The notes under the pieces: generated by a model
Told to the model about the DNA's origin: nothing
Database searches by the model: none
What the model saw: only the letters and a program-made list of their open reading frames with translations
Shown: positions 1 through 8,933 of the stretch, piece by piece
Layout of the letters: every line of letters starts with the position of its first letter
How positions within the stretch are numbered: position 1 is the first letter of the stretch
Assembly: GCA_024181965.1 (NCBI GenBank)
Contig: BQXS01012323.1
Location: forward strand, 14,149 to 40,383
Direction: 5' to 3'
From: Aduncisulcus paluster
Lineage: Eukaryota; Fornicata
Length of the DNA stretch: 26,235 nucleotides
Made by a program: the position numbers and the translations under genes

Positions 1-585
1 TTTTTCGAGTTTCAGGGCTATTCCTTCCCGCTCTAATGCCATCTCTTCTCTTTCCTCCTCTATTTGTTGTCCAGTTCTTTCCATCTCTTGAGTCATTTGG
101 CTTATTGCATCGTGATATCGTTTGGATTGATCTGTCAAATCCTTTTTTTCTTTTAATAAACAATCATACATCGACTTAAATTCTTTTTTCTTCTTCGATG
201 CTGCTTGAAGCTTCGAAGTAAGGGAATCAATAGTAGACTTCATTTTAACTTCTTTTTCGAGGGCTAAATCTAATTTTGTTTGAGTTTCTTTGGTTTTACA
301 CTGTTCACTTTCAATTTTTGAAGAGAGAGAGCCGATTAAAGCTCTGGCTTCGTCTTCACTCTCCGATAATGCATTACAACTACATATCAATCTTTCAATC
401 TTATCTTGCTTTTCTTTAGAACCTCGAATGAGGTCTTTTATAAGCTTTTCCTGTTGCAAAAACATACCTTTCCATTTTTCTTTTTTAATTCTAAAATTTT
501 CACTTAACTCTACTTTTTCCTCAAATAACTCATCAATCTTATCTAATAATAATTCTATGGCCGGAGGATTCTTTACTCTCTCCAT
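1..585 (-). CDS. Coiled-coil protein, N-terminal part (runs off the left edge)
   Basis: Reading the minus strand from an ATG at 585-583, the frame stays open for 195 codons to base 1 with no stop, so the gene continues beyond the window. The product starts MERVKNPPAIELLLDKIDEL. It is rich in Glu, Lys, Leu and Gln with heptad-like spacing throughout, which predicts a long coiled coil with little else; there is one short Cys pair (ICSC) near residue 70. I do not recognise a family. A cytoskeletal, basal-body or tethering role would be typical of such proteins but is only a guess. The gene lies head-to-tail with the DNAJC21-like gene, whose stop is 207 bases upstream of this start. The reality of the CDS is well supported by the uninterrupted frame and biased composition; the function is unknown. 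Confidence 0.75.
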   Translation of the reverse strand, partial: MERVKNPPAIELLLDKIDELFEEKVELSENFRIKKEKWKGMFLQQEKLIKDLIRGSKEKQDKIERLICSCNALSESEDEARALIGSLSSKIESEQCKTKETQTKLDLALEKEVKMKSTIDSLTSKLQAASKKKKEFKSMYDCLLKEKKDLTDQSKRYHDAISQMTQEMERTGQQIEEEREEMALEREGIALKLEK

Positions 586-791
586 TAAAAGCCCCCAAAG
601 AAGAGTTTTTTTTTTTTTCTCACTGGTATGCTATGACACCAAAAAGAACATTTTTTCTTAACTAATCAAAGAATAATTCTGACAAATTTATGATAATAAT
701 TGAATATTACTTTCGAGAACCGGCTGGAGAGATAATCTCTCAGAGGACGCAGATCTGAGATTCTATTTTATTGAATTTTCTACAACTATTA
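586..791. other. Short spacer with GC-richer dyad-symmetric island
   Basis: This spacer separates two minus-strand genes. It is AT-rich except for about 713-762. That stretch holds a 15-nt dyad at 727-741 (7-bp arms around one A) and an overlapping 6-bp dyad (TCTCAG at 738-743 with CTGAGA at 755-760). The two stems share bases, so they could not form together. The island could be a 3'-UTR structure of the DNAJC21-like gene, a promoter element of the coiled-coil gene, or an unannotated RNA. It does not fold as a tRNA. A T-run lies at about 606-620. Confidence 0.4.
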
Positions 792-2705
792 TTATTCCTT
801 CAAGGCAGCGTGTCCAGTTGCTTTAATGTGTTGAAATAACTTATTCTTGGAAGAAAACTCAGCTTTGCATATTTTACAAACCAATGATTTCTTGCCTTTT
901 TTCCCAGAGATCGAAGATGATTCCGTAACATCAGATTTGACTTCTTCCTCTTCCTCTTTTTCAACCACTTTCTCATTTCCCTTCCCTTTTCCTTTCTTTC
1001 CCTTTCCTTTTCCTTTTCCTCTCCCTTTCTTCCCTCTCCCACCGGATTCCCAATCAACATCTTCATTATGAGCATCCTCGAGACCAAGTTCCTTGAATAT
1101 TCCAGCAACGACCTCGGCTTGTTCTCCCTTTCCTCTTTTTTTCTTTCCACCTTTCTTCCCTCTCCCACGTTTCTTCTTATCTTCTTCCCATACATCTTTC
1201 TCAGGTTCTATTTTTGGACTTAAAGTAGTTTTTACACTACATTCACTTGATTTATCATCGTCAATCGAGGATTCTTCTATTATTCTTCCCTTTTCCTTGG
1301 CTTTGGCAACATTCTCTTTTTCTTTCTTTCTCTCCTCTTTCTCTCCTTTCTTCTTCTTCCTCTCTTCTTCTCTCATCTTTTGTTTATGTTTTTTGCTTTG
1401 ACTATGCGAATCAAACTGCATAATTGTGTTGAAACGTTTTGAGCACATCTCACACCGAACACCATCAGTGGGAGAAACAAGAAGACCCCGAGAATAGAGT
1501 TTCTCAATATCAGATAGAAAGAATAGACCATCGGGACCACACGTACCTGCAGGAAGCCCAAGGAAAAGGGCAAGACGATCTCCACAGAGCTCCCCGGGAG
1601 AGACAGAAGAGATGGCTTCAGATGTGTGAGAACTACAAGATGGAGATTTATCAAAATCATCACTGGCCCGAGCAAAGTATTTATCTTCGTCTTTTCTCTT
1701 CTTCCTTCCTCTTCTTCTTCTCTCCTTCCTCCCAATGTTCTTTCTCTTCTCCTTCTCCTTCTTCTTCTTCGGCTTCATACTCATATTCAACCTCTAACAA
1801 TCCAAGATCAATAAGTCGCTGACGTTCAGCATCTTCGCGTCGGATTTGTTCTTCAAGATCTTTTCGATATGCTTCCTTCTCACGCTTTATACGAGCTTTT
1901 TCTTCACGCTGTTTTTGTTCTCTTGCATGTTTCTCTTGTCTCTTCCTCTCTTCTTCAAGTTTTTCACACTCTTTCCACCTGGGATCACGTCGTTGTAACC
2001 ACCCAACAAGACGTTGGACGAGACTATTGTAATCTTTTCTGGCCTTGTCCGCCTGCTTTTGGTTGTATTGCTCAACGTATCTGCGAGAACGACGATCACG
2101 CGCTTGAGAAGGGTCATATTGATGGGCTTGAGAAAATGATTTATGACTCGTAAAGTTCAGCCAAACTTCATAAAATCTTAAAACCTTCTTAATGGGTGTT
2201 TTCGAATTTCCAAAAGATGGACGAGTGGATTGTTTCAAATCCTGGAATTTCTCGGAAGTATTCTCTTCTTTCTGTAACACATTAAAAAGATCATTATAAA
2301 CATAATAGAAGCCACCTTCTTCATCGTGCATCCCTTTATAACGAGAAGAACTAAAGAAAGCATACAAATCAGCATTCATTGTTTCTTCAACGATATCTTC
2401 TTCCTCTTTAAGAATACTCTCTTTATGTCTGTCGTACCAAGCCCGTTCTGTTGGATCAATCAGAGTGTCATATGCCTCTTTGATCTCTCGAAATTTTTCA
2501 GTGGCTTCCTCTTCACTCCACCCCTAAAATAATGAGATAAGAAAAAACAAATCCATGTAAATAAAATATAACTTATTGCAAAACATACTCTAAGGGAGGC
2601 CTTATCCGGATGATAAACCAAAGACTTCTTCCGATACGCCTTCTTCAACTCAGAATCAGTGGCTGTCTTATCCACTCCCAACAGAGAATAATAATCTTCT
2701 TTCAT
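792..2705 (-). CDS. DNAJC21: DnaJ subfamily C member 21 / Jjj1-like ribosome-biogenesis J-protein (one intron, one apparent frameshift)
   Basis: The domain order matches DNAJC21/JJJ1. An N-terminal J-domain has the HPDK motif at residues 33-36 and the family signature ERAWYDRH. A helical charged middle follows ([11 protein letters not shown]), then a C2H2 finger C-x2-C-x12-H-x5-H ([10 protein letters not shown]...SKKHK) and a C-terminal C2H2 finger ending [12 protein letters not shown], which closely resembles the human C-terminus. In yeast and animals this protein stimulates Hsp70 to release export factors from cytoplasmic pre-60S subunits. The start is ATG at 2705; a TTG-initiated extension to 2732 is unnecessary. 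Exon 1 is 2705-2589, a 65-nt intron is 2588-2524, and exon 2 runs to TAA at 794-792. The acidic frame ends at 1681 while the zinc-finger frame is open from 1790 down, so a 1-nt shift is needed inside a GAA/AAG-rich tract. With it the protein is about 615 aa. Lys/Gly-rich tracts separate the fingers. Confidence 0.88.
2524..2588 (-). other. Spliceosomal intron of the DNAJC21-like gene (65 nt)
   Basis: On the minus strand the intron begins GTATGT at 2588 and ends TTTTAG at 2524. It is T-rich and contains an in-frame path that would otherwise destroy the J-domain. Removal joins ...HPDKASLR to [19 protein letters not shown] in phase 0, giving the continuous helix III/IV of a J-domain. It is the only intron in the window I consider secure. 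Confidence 0.85.
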
Positions 2706-2909
2706 AAGATTTTTCCTGTGGGATGTAAGCAAATGATGTCTTAAATCAAAGTTTTAATTAATCTGTAATAAGATGATTTTTTCCACATTTTACAACGTTG
2801 AGACTATTATTCTACCCGTGTATAATAGCATTAAACTATTTATTTTGATTTAAACTATTGAAAACATGTTCTCACAATAGTTTTGTCATTTGTGAACACA
2901 CATATAATA
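2706..2909. promoter_or_regulatory. Divergent intergenic region, presumed bidirectional promoter
   Basis: The DNAJC21-like and C2HC zinc-finger genes are transcribed away from this 204-bp AT-rich spacer, so both promoters must lie in it or overlap the genes. A TATAATAG stretch sits near 2821. I see no motif shared convincingly with the other divergent spacers. The assignment rests on gene orientation only. Confidence 0.4.
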
Positions 2910-4151
2910 ATGATCAGTATTGACAACGGTTTAATTTGTCAATCGTGTGGTGGAAAGTTTTTTATTCATGGTATTCGTCCTCATGAAAAGCAATGTGCTT
3001 TAAAACAAGATAGATATAGAAAAGCTATTAATGAACATAGATTGCCAGGTTTAAAGGTTGCTCCTCATTTTAAAGGGGAACCTATCCCCGTAAAAATTCG
3101 TCATGAAGAGGATTGGGATGCTATCGATGCTTACAATGCCAAAGCTATAACCATATATAACAGAGTTTCTAAAGCCCCTTGCCCTGGATGCCATAGAAGT
3201 TTTCCCATGTTTTCATTATTAGATCATGCAAAAGAATGTCCTGATTATGCCAGACGACTTGATGCACCCAAATCGGCCCGGCCTCGCCGTCGTCATGTTC
3301 GTCCTCCTCCATCCTCCACTGGAGGTCAGGGAGGATATGGTGGCCCATCTGCTCACTCAACTCCATCTGCTGGAGGATATGGATCCCCTTCGAGAGGAAG
3401 TGTTCCCAGCAGTGGGGCTATGGGTGGTTCTGGGAGAAGTCCTGGACATGGTGGCATGTCTCCAAGTAACCCACAAGCATTCTCACTTCCTCCACCTTCC
3501 ATTCCCGCTACTGAAGATGCTGATGGCAGGGTAGAATGTCGGTATTGTCACAGAAAATTCAATGCTGATCGAATCTCAAAACATGAGTCTATTTGTGTGA
3601 AAACAAAGAGTAGGACCATTAAGGGACATAAGAGTGAAGCTAGAAAGAAACTTGAAATGGGCCTGGCTCCTTCGGCTTCTGTGGCTTCCGATGGAACTTT
3701 TATCCGTGGTGGCAAAAATGCAGGACCTGCTAGCCACCCTAAACCAAAAGCATCTAGTGGTCCCAGGAAGAGCATAGCCGAAAGAATGGCCGACTCTCGT
3801 GTCGCTTGTAAATTTTGTGGACGTAAGTTCAGCGATGATCGTATTACCAAACATGAGGAGATTTGCTCCAGGATAGAAAGCAGGACAATGGCTCCAGGAT
3901 TTGTCCCTGAGCGTCAGAAGCCCAAAAAGCTCAAACCATGTGTTTTGTCCCCTAAAAATAGAAAGCCGAGAACTCCAAATCCTAATGGAGCTACTCGTGT
4001 GCGTCAATCAACTTCGATGGGATCTAGCTCTTCAACCCCACAAGGACACTCACCAGTTCCTTCTGGAGGAATGAGTTTCTGCCCTTCTTGTGGAAGTAAG
4101 TTCATGGCAGGAGCTAAATTCTGTCACCACTGTGGTTTTGCAAGACCTTAA
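2910..4151 (+). CDS. Multi-C2HC zinc-finger protein (ZC2HC1-like) with C-terminal zinc ribbon
   Basis: The start chosen is ATG at 2910; the frame extends upstream only to a TTG. The 413-aa product has four C2HC fingers: C10/C13/H25/C29, C91/C94/H106/C110, C210/C213/H225/C229 and C300/C303/H315/C319. It ends with a four-Cys zinc ribbon at C391/C394/C405/C408 (FCPSCGSKF...CHHCG). Fingers 3 and 4 are near-copies (C-K/R-Y/F-C-x-RKF-x-x-DRI-x-KHE-x-IC), as in ZC2HC1 (FAM164) proteins. The linkers are Gly/Ser/Pro-rich and basic (for example the GGYG and SPSRGS region at about 140-190), so they are probably disordered. Family function is poorly known; ZC2HC1-type proteins recur in flagellated eukaryotes. 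Zinc binding is a strong inference, while nucleic-acid or protein binding is open. Fingers 1 and 2 plus the terminal ribbon make this longer than simple ZC2HC1 proteins. Confidence 0.8.
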   Translation: MISIDNGLICQSCGGKFFIHGIRPHEKQCALKQDRYRKAINEHRLPGLKVAPHFKGEPIPVKIRHEEDWDAIDAYNAKAITIYNRVSKAPCPGCHRSFPMFSLLDHAKECPDYARRLDAPKSARPRRRHVRPPPSSTGGQGGYGGPSAHSTPSAGGYGSPSRGSVPSSGAMGGSGRSPGHGGMSPSNPQAFSLPPPSIPATEDADGRVECRYCHRKFNADRISKHESICVKTKSRTIKGHKSEARKKLEMGLAPSASVASDGTFIRGGKNAGPASHPKPKASSGPRKSIAERMADSRVACKFCGRKFSDDRITKHEEICSRIESRTMAPGFVPERQKPKKLKPCVLSPKNRKPRTPNPNGATRVRQSTSMGSSSSTPQGHSPVPSGGMSFCPSCGSKFMAGAKFCHHCGFARP

Positions 4152-4467
4152 TGGTTGGTAATTTTTTTATTGATATTCTTAATATTATTATCCTTAATTA
4201 TTGTTTTAATCAACGAGTAAACTCTTACCCCTGTATAAATAGGGGGGTTTCGAATTTGATTTTCCTTACCTATCACAAATAATATGAAAATACAAGATTT
4301 TTGCATAAATATTATTTTTATTTTAATGTATGCTCTTGAATTATAATAATAATATCCCTAATACTATGATTCAAGAAATTGGTGATTTTGGCGACATCTC
4401 AAATTAAATCATTTTTTAACTGCTTTAAATTTGTGCATAATACATTGTTTATTTTTCTTTTATTTTC
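4152..4467. other. AT-rich spacer between co-directional genes, with a C-run/G-run hairpin
   Basis: The spacer is very AT-rich. Its one distinctive feature is a hairpin about 80 bases after the zinc-finger stop: CCCCT at 4228-4232 pairs with AGGGG at 4241-4245 around an 8-nt AT loop, within a longer G6 run. A matching kind of element lies after the chromodomain gene. No coding signal longer than about 20 codons is seen. Confidence 0.45.
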
Positions 4468-7400
4468 ATGCCCCCAAGAAAAGTGAAAACTCAGTTTGTA
4501 GGACCTTCCCACCTTCTAGGTCCTGCTATACTGGATGAAATAATTGCACGAAGTTGTGACAGTTCGAAAGAAATAAGATCAAAATTGTACTATGATTTTA
4601 AAGAAAAGATCTTGGAGTGTTTCACTCATATTCACACCAACTCTCGTCACATGCGCCAAGATGCACCCAGAATTGAATGTTGTTGTAAATTCATTTCTAA
4701 CTGTGTAAAAAACACAAAAGATGAAGTTTCAACACCTGAATTGATTTCTGATATTTTTTTAACATTCATTCCAATATTAATATCTGTAGAAGACTATTTT
4801 GGCGATTTCATCACAAAGCTGATATTTTTTATCTGTGAAAATCATGTGAATTCCATCACTTTGAACCCTTCTTTGACCGATAGCCAACGAATTGAGATGA
4901 AGTATGATGTTCTCATTTCCATCCAATCTTCTCTCTCTAAAACTCTCGAGAATTTTGCCAAATCCAGATACAAGAAGAAATCTCTTAATTTTCTTGAGAG
5001 TTTAGTGCTTAATGTTATGTATAATATCGGATATTTCGCCCCCAGCAAGACAAGACTCTTAATCCTCAAAATTATTCAGCCTCATTTCCTTAAAAACATT
5101 AAATTTTGCGATGAGCCTCCCTTTATTGGTATTTGGATGGGTATCCTCGAAATGTTGACGTCTTCCTCATTGGATGGCATCTGTACAGATATCTATCGCA
5201 CTAAACTACTTTGGGAAGGCAATAGCGAACTTATTAAGGATTTTATTAAGTCAATATCAAAGTATTTTAAAAGAAAATCCTTTGTTGTAGACGAGATCTA
5301 TTTGATATTTGGAGTCATTGCCAACATTTGTTCCTGCGATGTGCATTATTCCTTCATTTTGTACCCGCTCCTTGAGGAATACCTTGACCATTGGTTTAAA
5401 ATGGTAAAAGAGATAGAAGATGAGGTTTGGGAACTTGATCTCCCTCCTGAAGGAAAAGAGGAAGAGAGAAAGGAAGAAGAGGAAGAAGAAGAGAAAGAGA
5501 AAGAGGAGGATATTCCTGATAAAGAGGAGGATAATGTTGTAGAATATTGTCCAATTCAGGAGAAAACTATTACTTCGTATCAATCTAATATGCTTCTCTT
5601 CTCTCGTCAACTTGGAAAGCTTGTGTCGATGCTTTCTAGGTCACAACCTAACCATTTAAAGCTGCATCCAAAGGTCAAGAAAAAGATGAAATGGTTGATG
5701 AAAAAAGATGTTGGTTTCCCCCTGTGGCAGAGCATATATCGATCATATTTTGAGAATATACGCTGTAAATCCTCATTTGTCTCTTCATATGACCTTGAAT
5801 CGCTTATATCTCGATGTAATGGTGTAGATTTCGAAGATCTTAAAGCATTGTTTAAAGAAACACATTCTGATGTGTTGAACTTGTTTAAAATTTCCAAGGA
5901 AGAAAAAGCTATTTTAAAAGATGAAGGAAGACTTGCGTTATGTTGCTCGTATTTCCGTTCTTTCGTGTCTTCATGTTGCAATTCTTCCTCTTCTATCTCT
6001 TCAAAAGCACCCATATCCACAGCTCAGCTTTTTGATATCATGAAACACGCTATAAAACATATCGTTCGTGTTGAATTTATGCTTGAGGATGTTGTCACGG
6101 AAGATCTTTTGTTTATATGTGTTGTATTCTTTAAATATCATAGTTTGAGTGCATCTATGGCATGGAAAAGAGTCAAGAAAACCATTGCCAAGGTTCTTGA
6201 AAGAGGAATTCAACATAAACTAAACTCTTGTGTTGTTCGGCTTTGTCTTAGTCTTATTGAGTTATTTTGTCGCCATTTGACACTTTCTGAAGAGCGTGAC
6301 GAGCTCTATTCCATTGTTCGGCCCTATGTTTTGCTGTGGCTGAAAAGGTTCAATAAGAAAGAGTTTATACTTAGATGGTTCAGCATTCTCTCGTATTTTT
6401 CAATCAATCATGAGAATTCTCCACATTTGCCTCACTGCAAAGAATTGTATCATCTTGTGTTTCCTTTTATCTCTAATTTGTTACATACGTCGATCAAACC
6501 CTGTGATATATTCCAATCTCTGATAGAATTCGATGGAATCGAAACATCAATTTATGGTCATCGGATATTTTATTTTCTTTCTTCTCTCATAAAATCGGAT
6601 GAAACAAGGGCCCATGAAATATATTCCATTATTTCTGATCTATTACTGCCTTGGCATTGTACAATAGGGGCACTGAAGACTAAAGAAGATGTTGGGAAAG
6701 AAGAGGAGAAAAGAGCAGAACAAATTATTGTATTCCTTAGAGCTTGGGGGTGTTTAATCTCATCTTTTTCTCATTATATAGAATTGATTCCTCACATGTA
6801 CCAATATTATGATCATATGAAAAAGATCGACCAACAATCTTCTTCTTCCTCCTTATACATTAAACAATTTATTCAAAATATTAAGAAATTTGAACAAGAA
6901 AAGGAGAAAGAGAAAGAAATGGCAGATAAAGAATCAAAAAAGGAACTCGAATCGTCACAAAATAATTGGACAGAAGCGGATGAAGAGCGACTTTCTCAGC
7001 GCGTTAAGGAAGCAGAAGATCGTATTCGTCGAGAATATGAGACGAAATTCCAAGATTTAGAACAAAAATTCGAATCTCTTTTGTCAAAAGGTATGGAGCA
7101 ATCCAAGTCTTTTGAGAAGGAGATTAAACATCATATTGATGAAAGAGACGCAAGCTTTAAGAAGCGATTATCGTCGTTTGATGACGAATTACTCAATATC
7201 AATAAGATTGTTCAAGCTCAGAAAGATGCAACACCTTGTTCACAGACTCAGAGTATTAGTCAATTGTCACTAACTGCCACAGACTCAAATGATCCATCAA
7301 CTTTTGCCTCTGCTTTCACAGATCCAACACAGAATGTATTACCGAGATCATCTACTCAGCTTTCAAAGCATCCATCATCATTTCCTCACTCTTTGAGACC

Positions 7401-8734
7401 ACCTGTGTCTAAATTTAGACTTCCAGATTGTGATCAAGGAACAATGAATGGTCATTTATCATCCCACGATCCCGCGTCACATGCACGAAGGATCTCCACT
7501 TCACATGTTCATTTTGATGACCGAATTACTCAATATCAATAAGATTGTTCAAGCTCAGAAAGATGCAACACCTTGTTCACAGACTCAGAGTATTAGTCAA
7601 TTGTCACTAACTGCCACAGACTCAAATGATCCATCAACTTTTGCCTCTGCTTTCACAGATCCAACACAGAATGTATTACCGAGATCATCTACTCAGCTTT
7701 CAAAGCATCCATCATCATTTCCTCACTCTTTGAGACCACCTGTGTCTAAATTTAGACTTCCAGATTGTGATCAAGGAACAATGAATGGTCATTTATCATC
7801 CCACGATCCCGCGTCACATGCACGAAGGATCTCCACTTCACATGTTCATTTTGATGACCGAATGGCATCTGTAGAAGAGCGTGAAAGTGGTCATATCGTT
7901 CCAACAATAGTTGTGGAAGTGTCAGAGACTTCTCATGAAGAGGATATGAGTCTTTTGCGTTCCCCATTCTTATCATCAATATCACAATCCATTTCGTCTC
8001 AATCTTTCATTGCTTCATCTCCTTCTTTCTCATCCAGCACCTCAAGTTCACAGTCCATGTCTAACAAACAGGATCATTCAATTGCTCTAGAGAGAGAGAA
8101 AAGGAAAGAAAGTGAGTGTGTTTCAGAACAATCTCTCTCTCGAGAATCCCAAAGTATTCTCTATGGAAGAAGACGGTTCTTTCAAGAGCCATTCTCTCAC
8201 TCCGACTCCCATGTTTCCTCCTCTCACTTTCCCACTCAAGGAGCTCACCAGTCATCAATACGTTGTGCCAATCCCAGTGATACTTCCTTGATGGTTCCCT
8301 ATCAAAGCCATGCAAAGTTACACTCTCCTTCCTTCTCATCTGACCGTGCTAAGTTACCTTCTACAAGGATTTTACGTGATTTTGAGTCTGATGTGGCTGC
8401 AAAAACAAGTATTGTGTCGGCAGATATGCCTCATTTTTCAAGTATGAAGGAAGAGGAGAAAGAAGATAGATCTGGGATTCGGAGATTGCATTTTTCTTCA
8501 CTCAGTGACCATAGTCCTGTTTCAAGAAGTGGTTCTCAAATTAGTGAATCAGATTATGTCCACGATCTGTTCGAACCAACTATCAGTTTGTTTACTCATG
8601 GTTCAATCAATGCTAATCAATTGCGACAGATTGTTTTTGCATGGTCATTGGAACAGCAAAAGAAATTCCATATGTTCCTCGTATCGACCCTTGGATATCC
8701 TGCTCTGAAACGGTTGTTTCCCAAAAATAGTTGA
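4468..8734 (+). CDS. Large alpha-helical/coiled-coil protein, frame broken by a 337-bp tandem duplication
   Basis: The ATG at 4468 opens 1,024 codons that end at TAA 7542, just inside a second copy of a 337-bp unit. The other copy is in the frame that continues to TGA 8732-8734. Counting one unit only, the region is 3,930 bases and encodes 1,309 aa in a single frame, so this is one gene. Residues 1-800 are helical and Leu/Ile-rich with a HEAT/ARM-like feel. An acidic Glu/Lys insertion sits at about 327-357, a coiled coil at about 808-905, then a long Ser/Thr/His/Pro-rich disordered region, and a compact hydrophobic end (about 1250-1309, with the FAWSLEQQKKFHMFLVSTLG region). I do not recognise the family. 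As assembled, the first frame would make a truncated protein ending HFDDRITQYQ. Confidence 0.75.
7186..7522 (+). repeat. Tandem duplication A, copy 1 (337 bp)
   Basis: This 337-bp unit is followed immediately by an apparently identical copy; the periodicity of 337 holds from 7185 to 7863. It encodes the end of the coiled coil and the start of the Ser-rich tail (LLNINKIVQAQKDATPCSQT onward). The unit length is 1 modulo 3, so the second copy is read out of frame. Confidence 0.95.
7523..7859 (+). repeat. Tandem duplication A, copy 2 (337 bp)
   Basis: This is the second copy of the unit at 7186-7522, with no difference seen by eye. It is continuous with the true 3' part of the gene (HFDDRMASVEERE). 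The sequences at the left border of copy 1 and the right border of copy 2 resemble each other (TTTGATGA-CGAAT and TTTGATGACCGAAT). Confidence 0.95.
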
Positions 8735-8933
8735 ATTTAATCATTAAATTTAATGCCAATAAGTAGATCTTACTTAACGTGGGATGTATTGACCTTATCT
8801 GGAAGATTTCTCTGACGTAGTGCGACGCACCATCATAAAACACTTATGCATAAAGACTTTTATTTTGGGAACATTTCAACTCACTTTCTCATTTCAGTCG
8901 ATCTATAAATAGATAATCTAAAAATAGAATATT
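8735..8933. other. Convergent spacer between the helical-protein gene and SRP68
   Basis: This 199-bp spacer lies between two genes that end towards each other, so it should hold both 3' UTRs and polyadenylation sites. It contains an 11-nt dyad GTGCG-A-CGCAC at 8820-8830, the only GC-rich point in an AT-rich stretch, and a TTATGCATAA palindrome near 8846. No gene is seen. Confidence 0.4.

Noticed and set aside
1681-1790. Intron joining the two DNAJC21 frames
   Set aside because: A GAGTATGA donor-like word exists, but the tract is purine-rich with no pyrimidine-rich acceptor region like that of the real intron; an indel explains it more simply.
2706-2732. N-terminal extension of the DNAJC21-like protein from TTG at 2732, or an upstream intron ending CCCACAG
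   Set aside because: ATG at 2705 places the J-domain at the very N-terminus, as in the family; nothing upstream is clearly coding.
7448-7859. Separate gene starting at 7448
   Set aside because: The apparent start is inside duplication A; the frame is the 3' part of the gene that starts at 4468.
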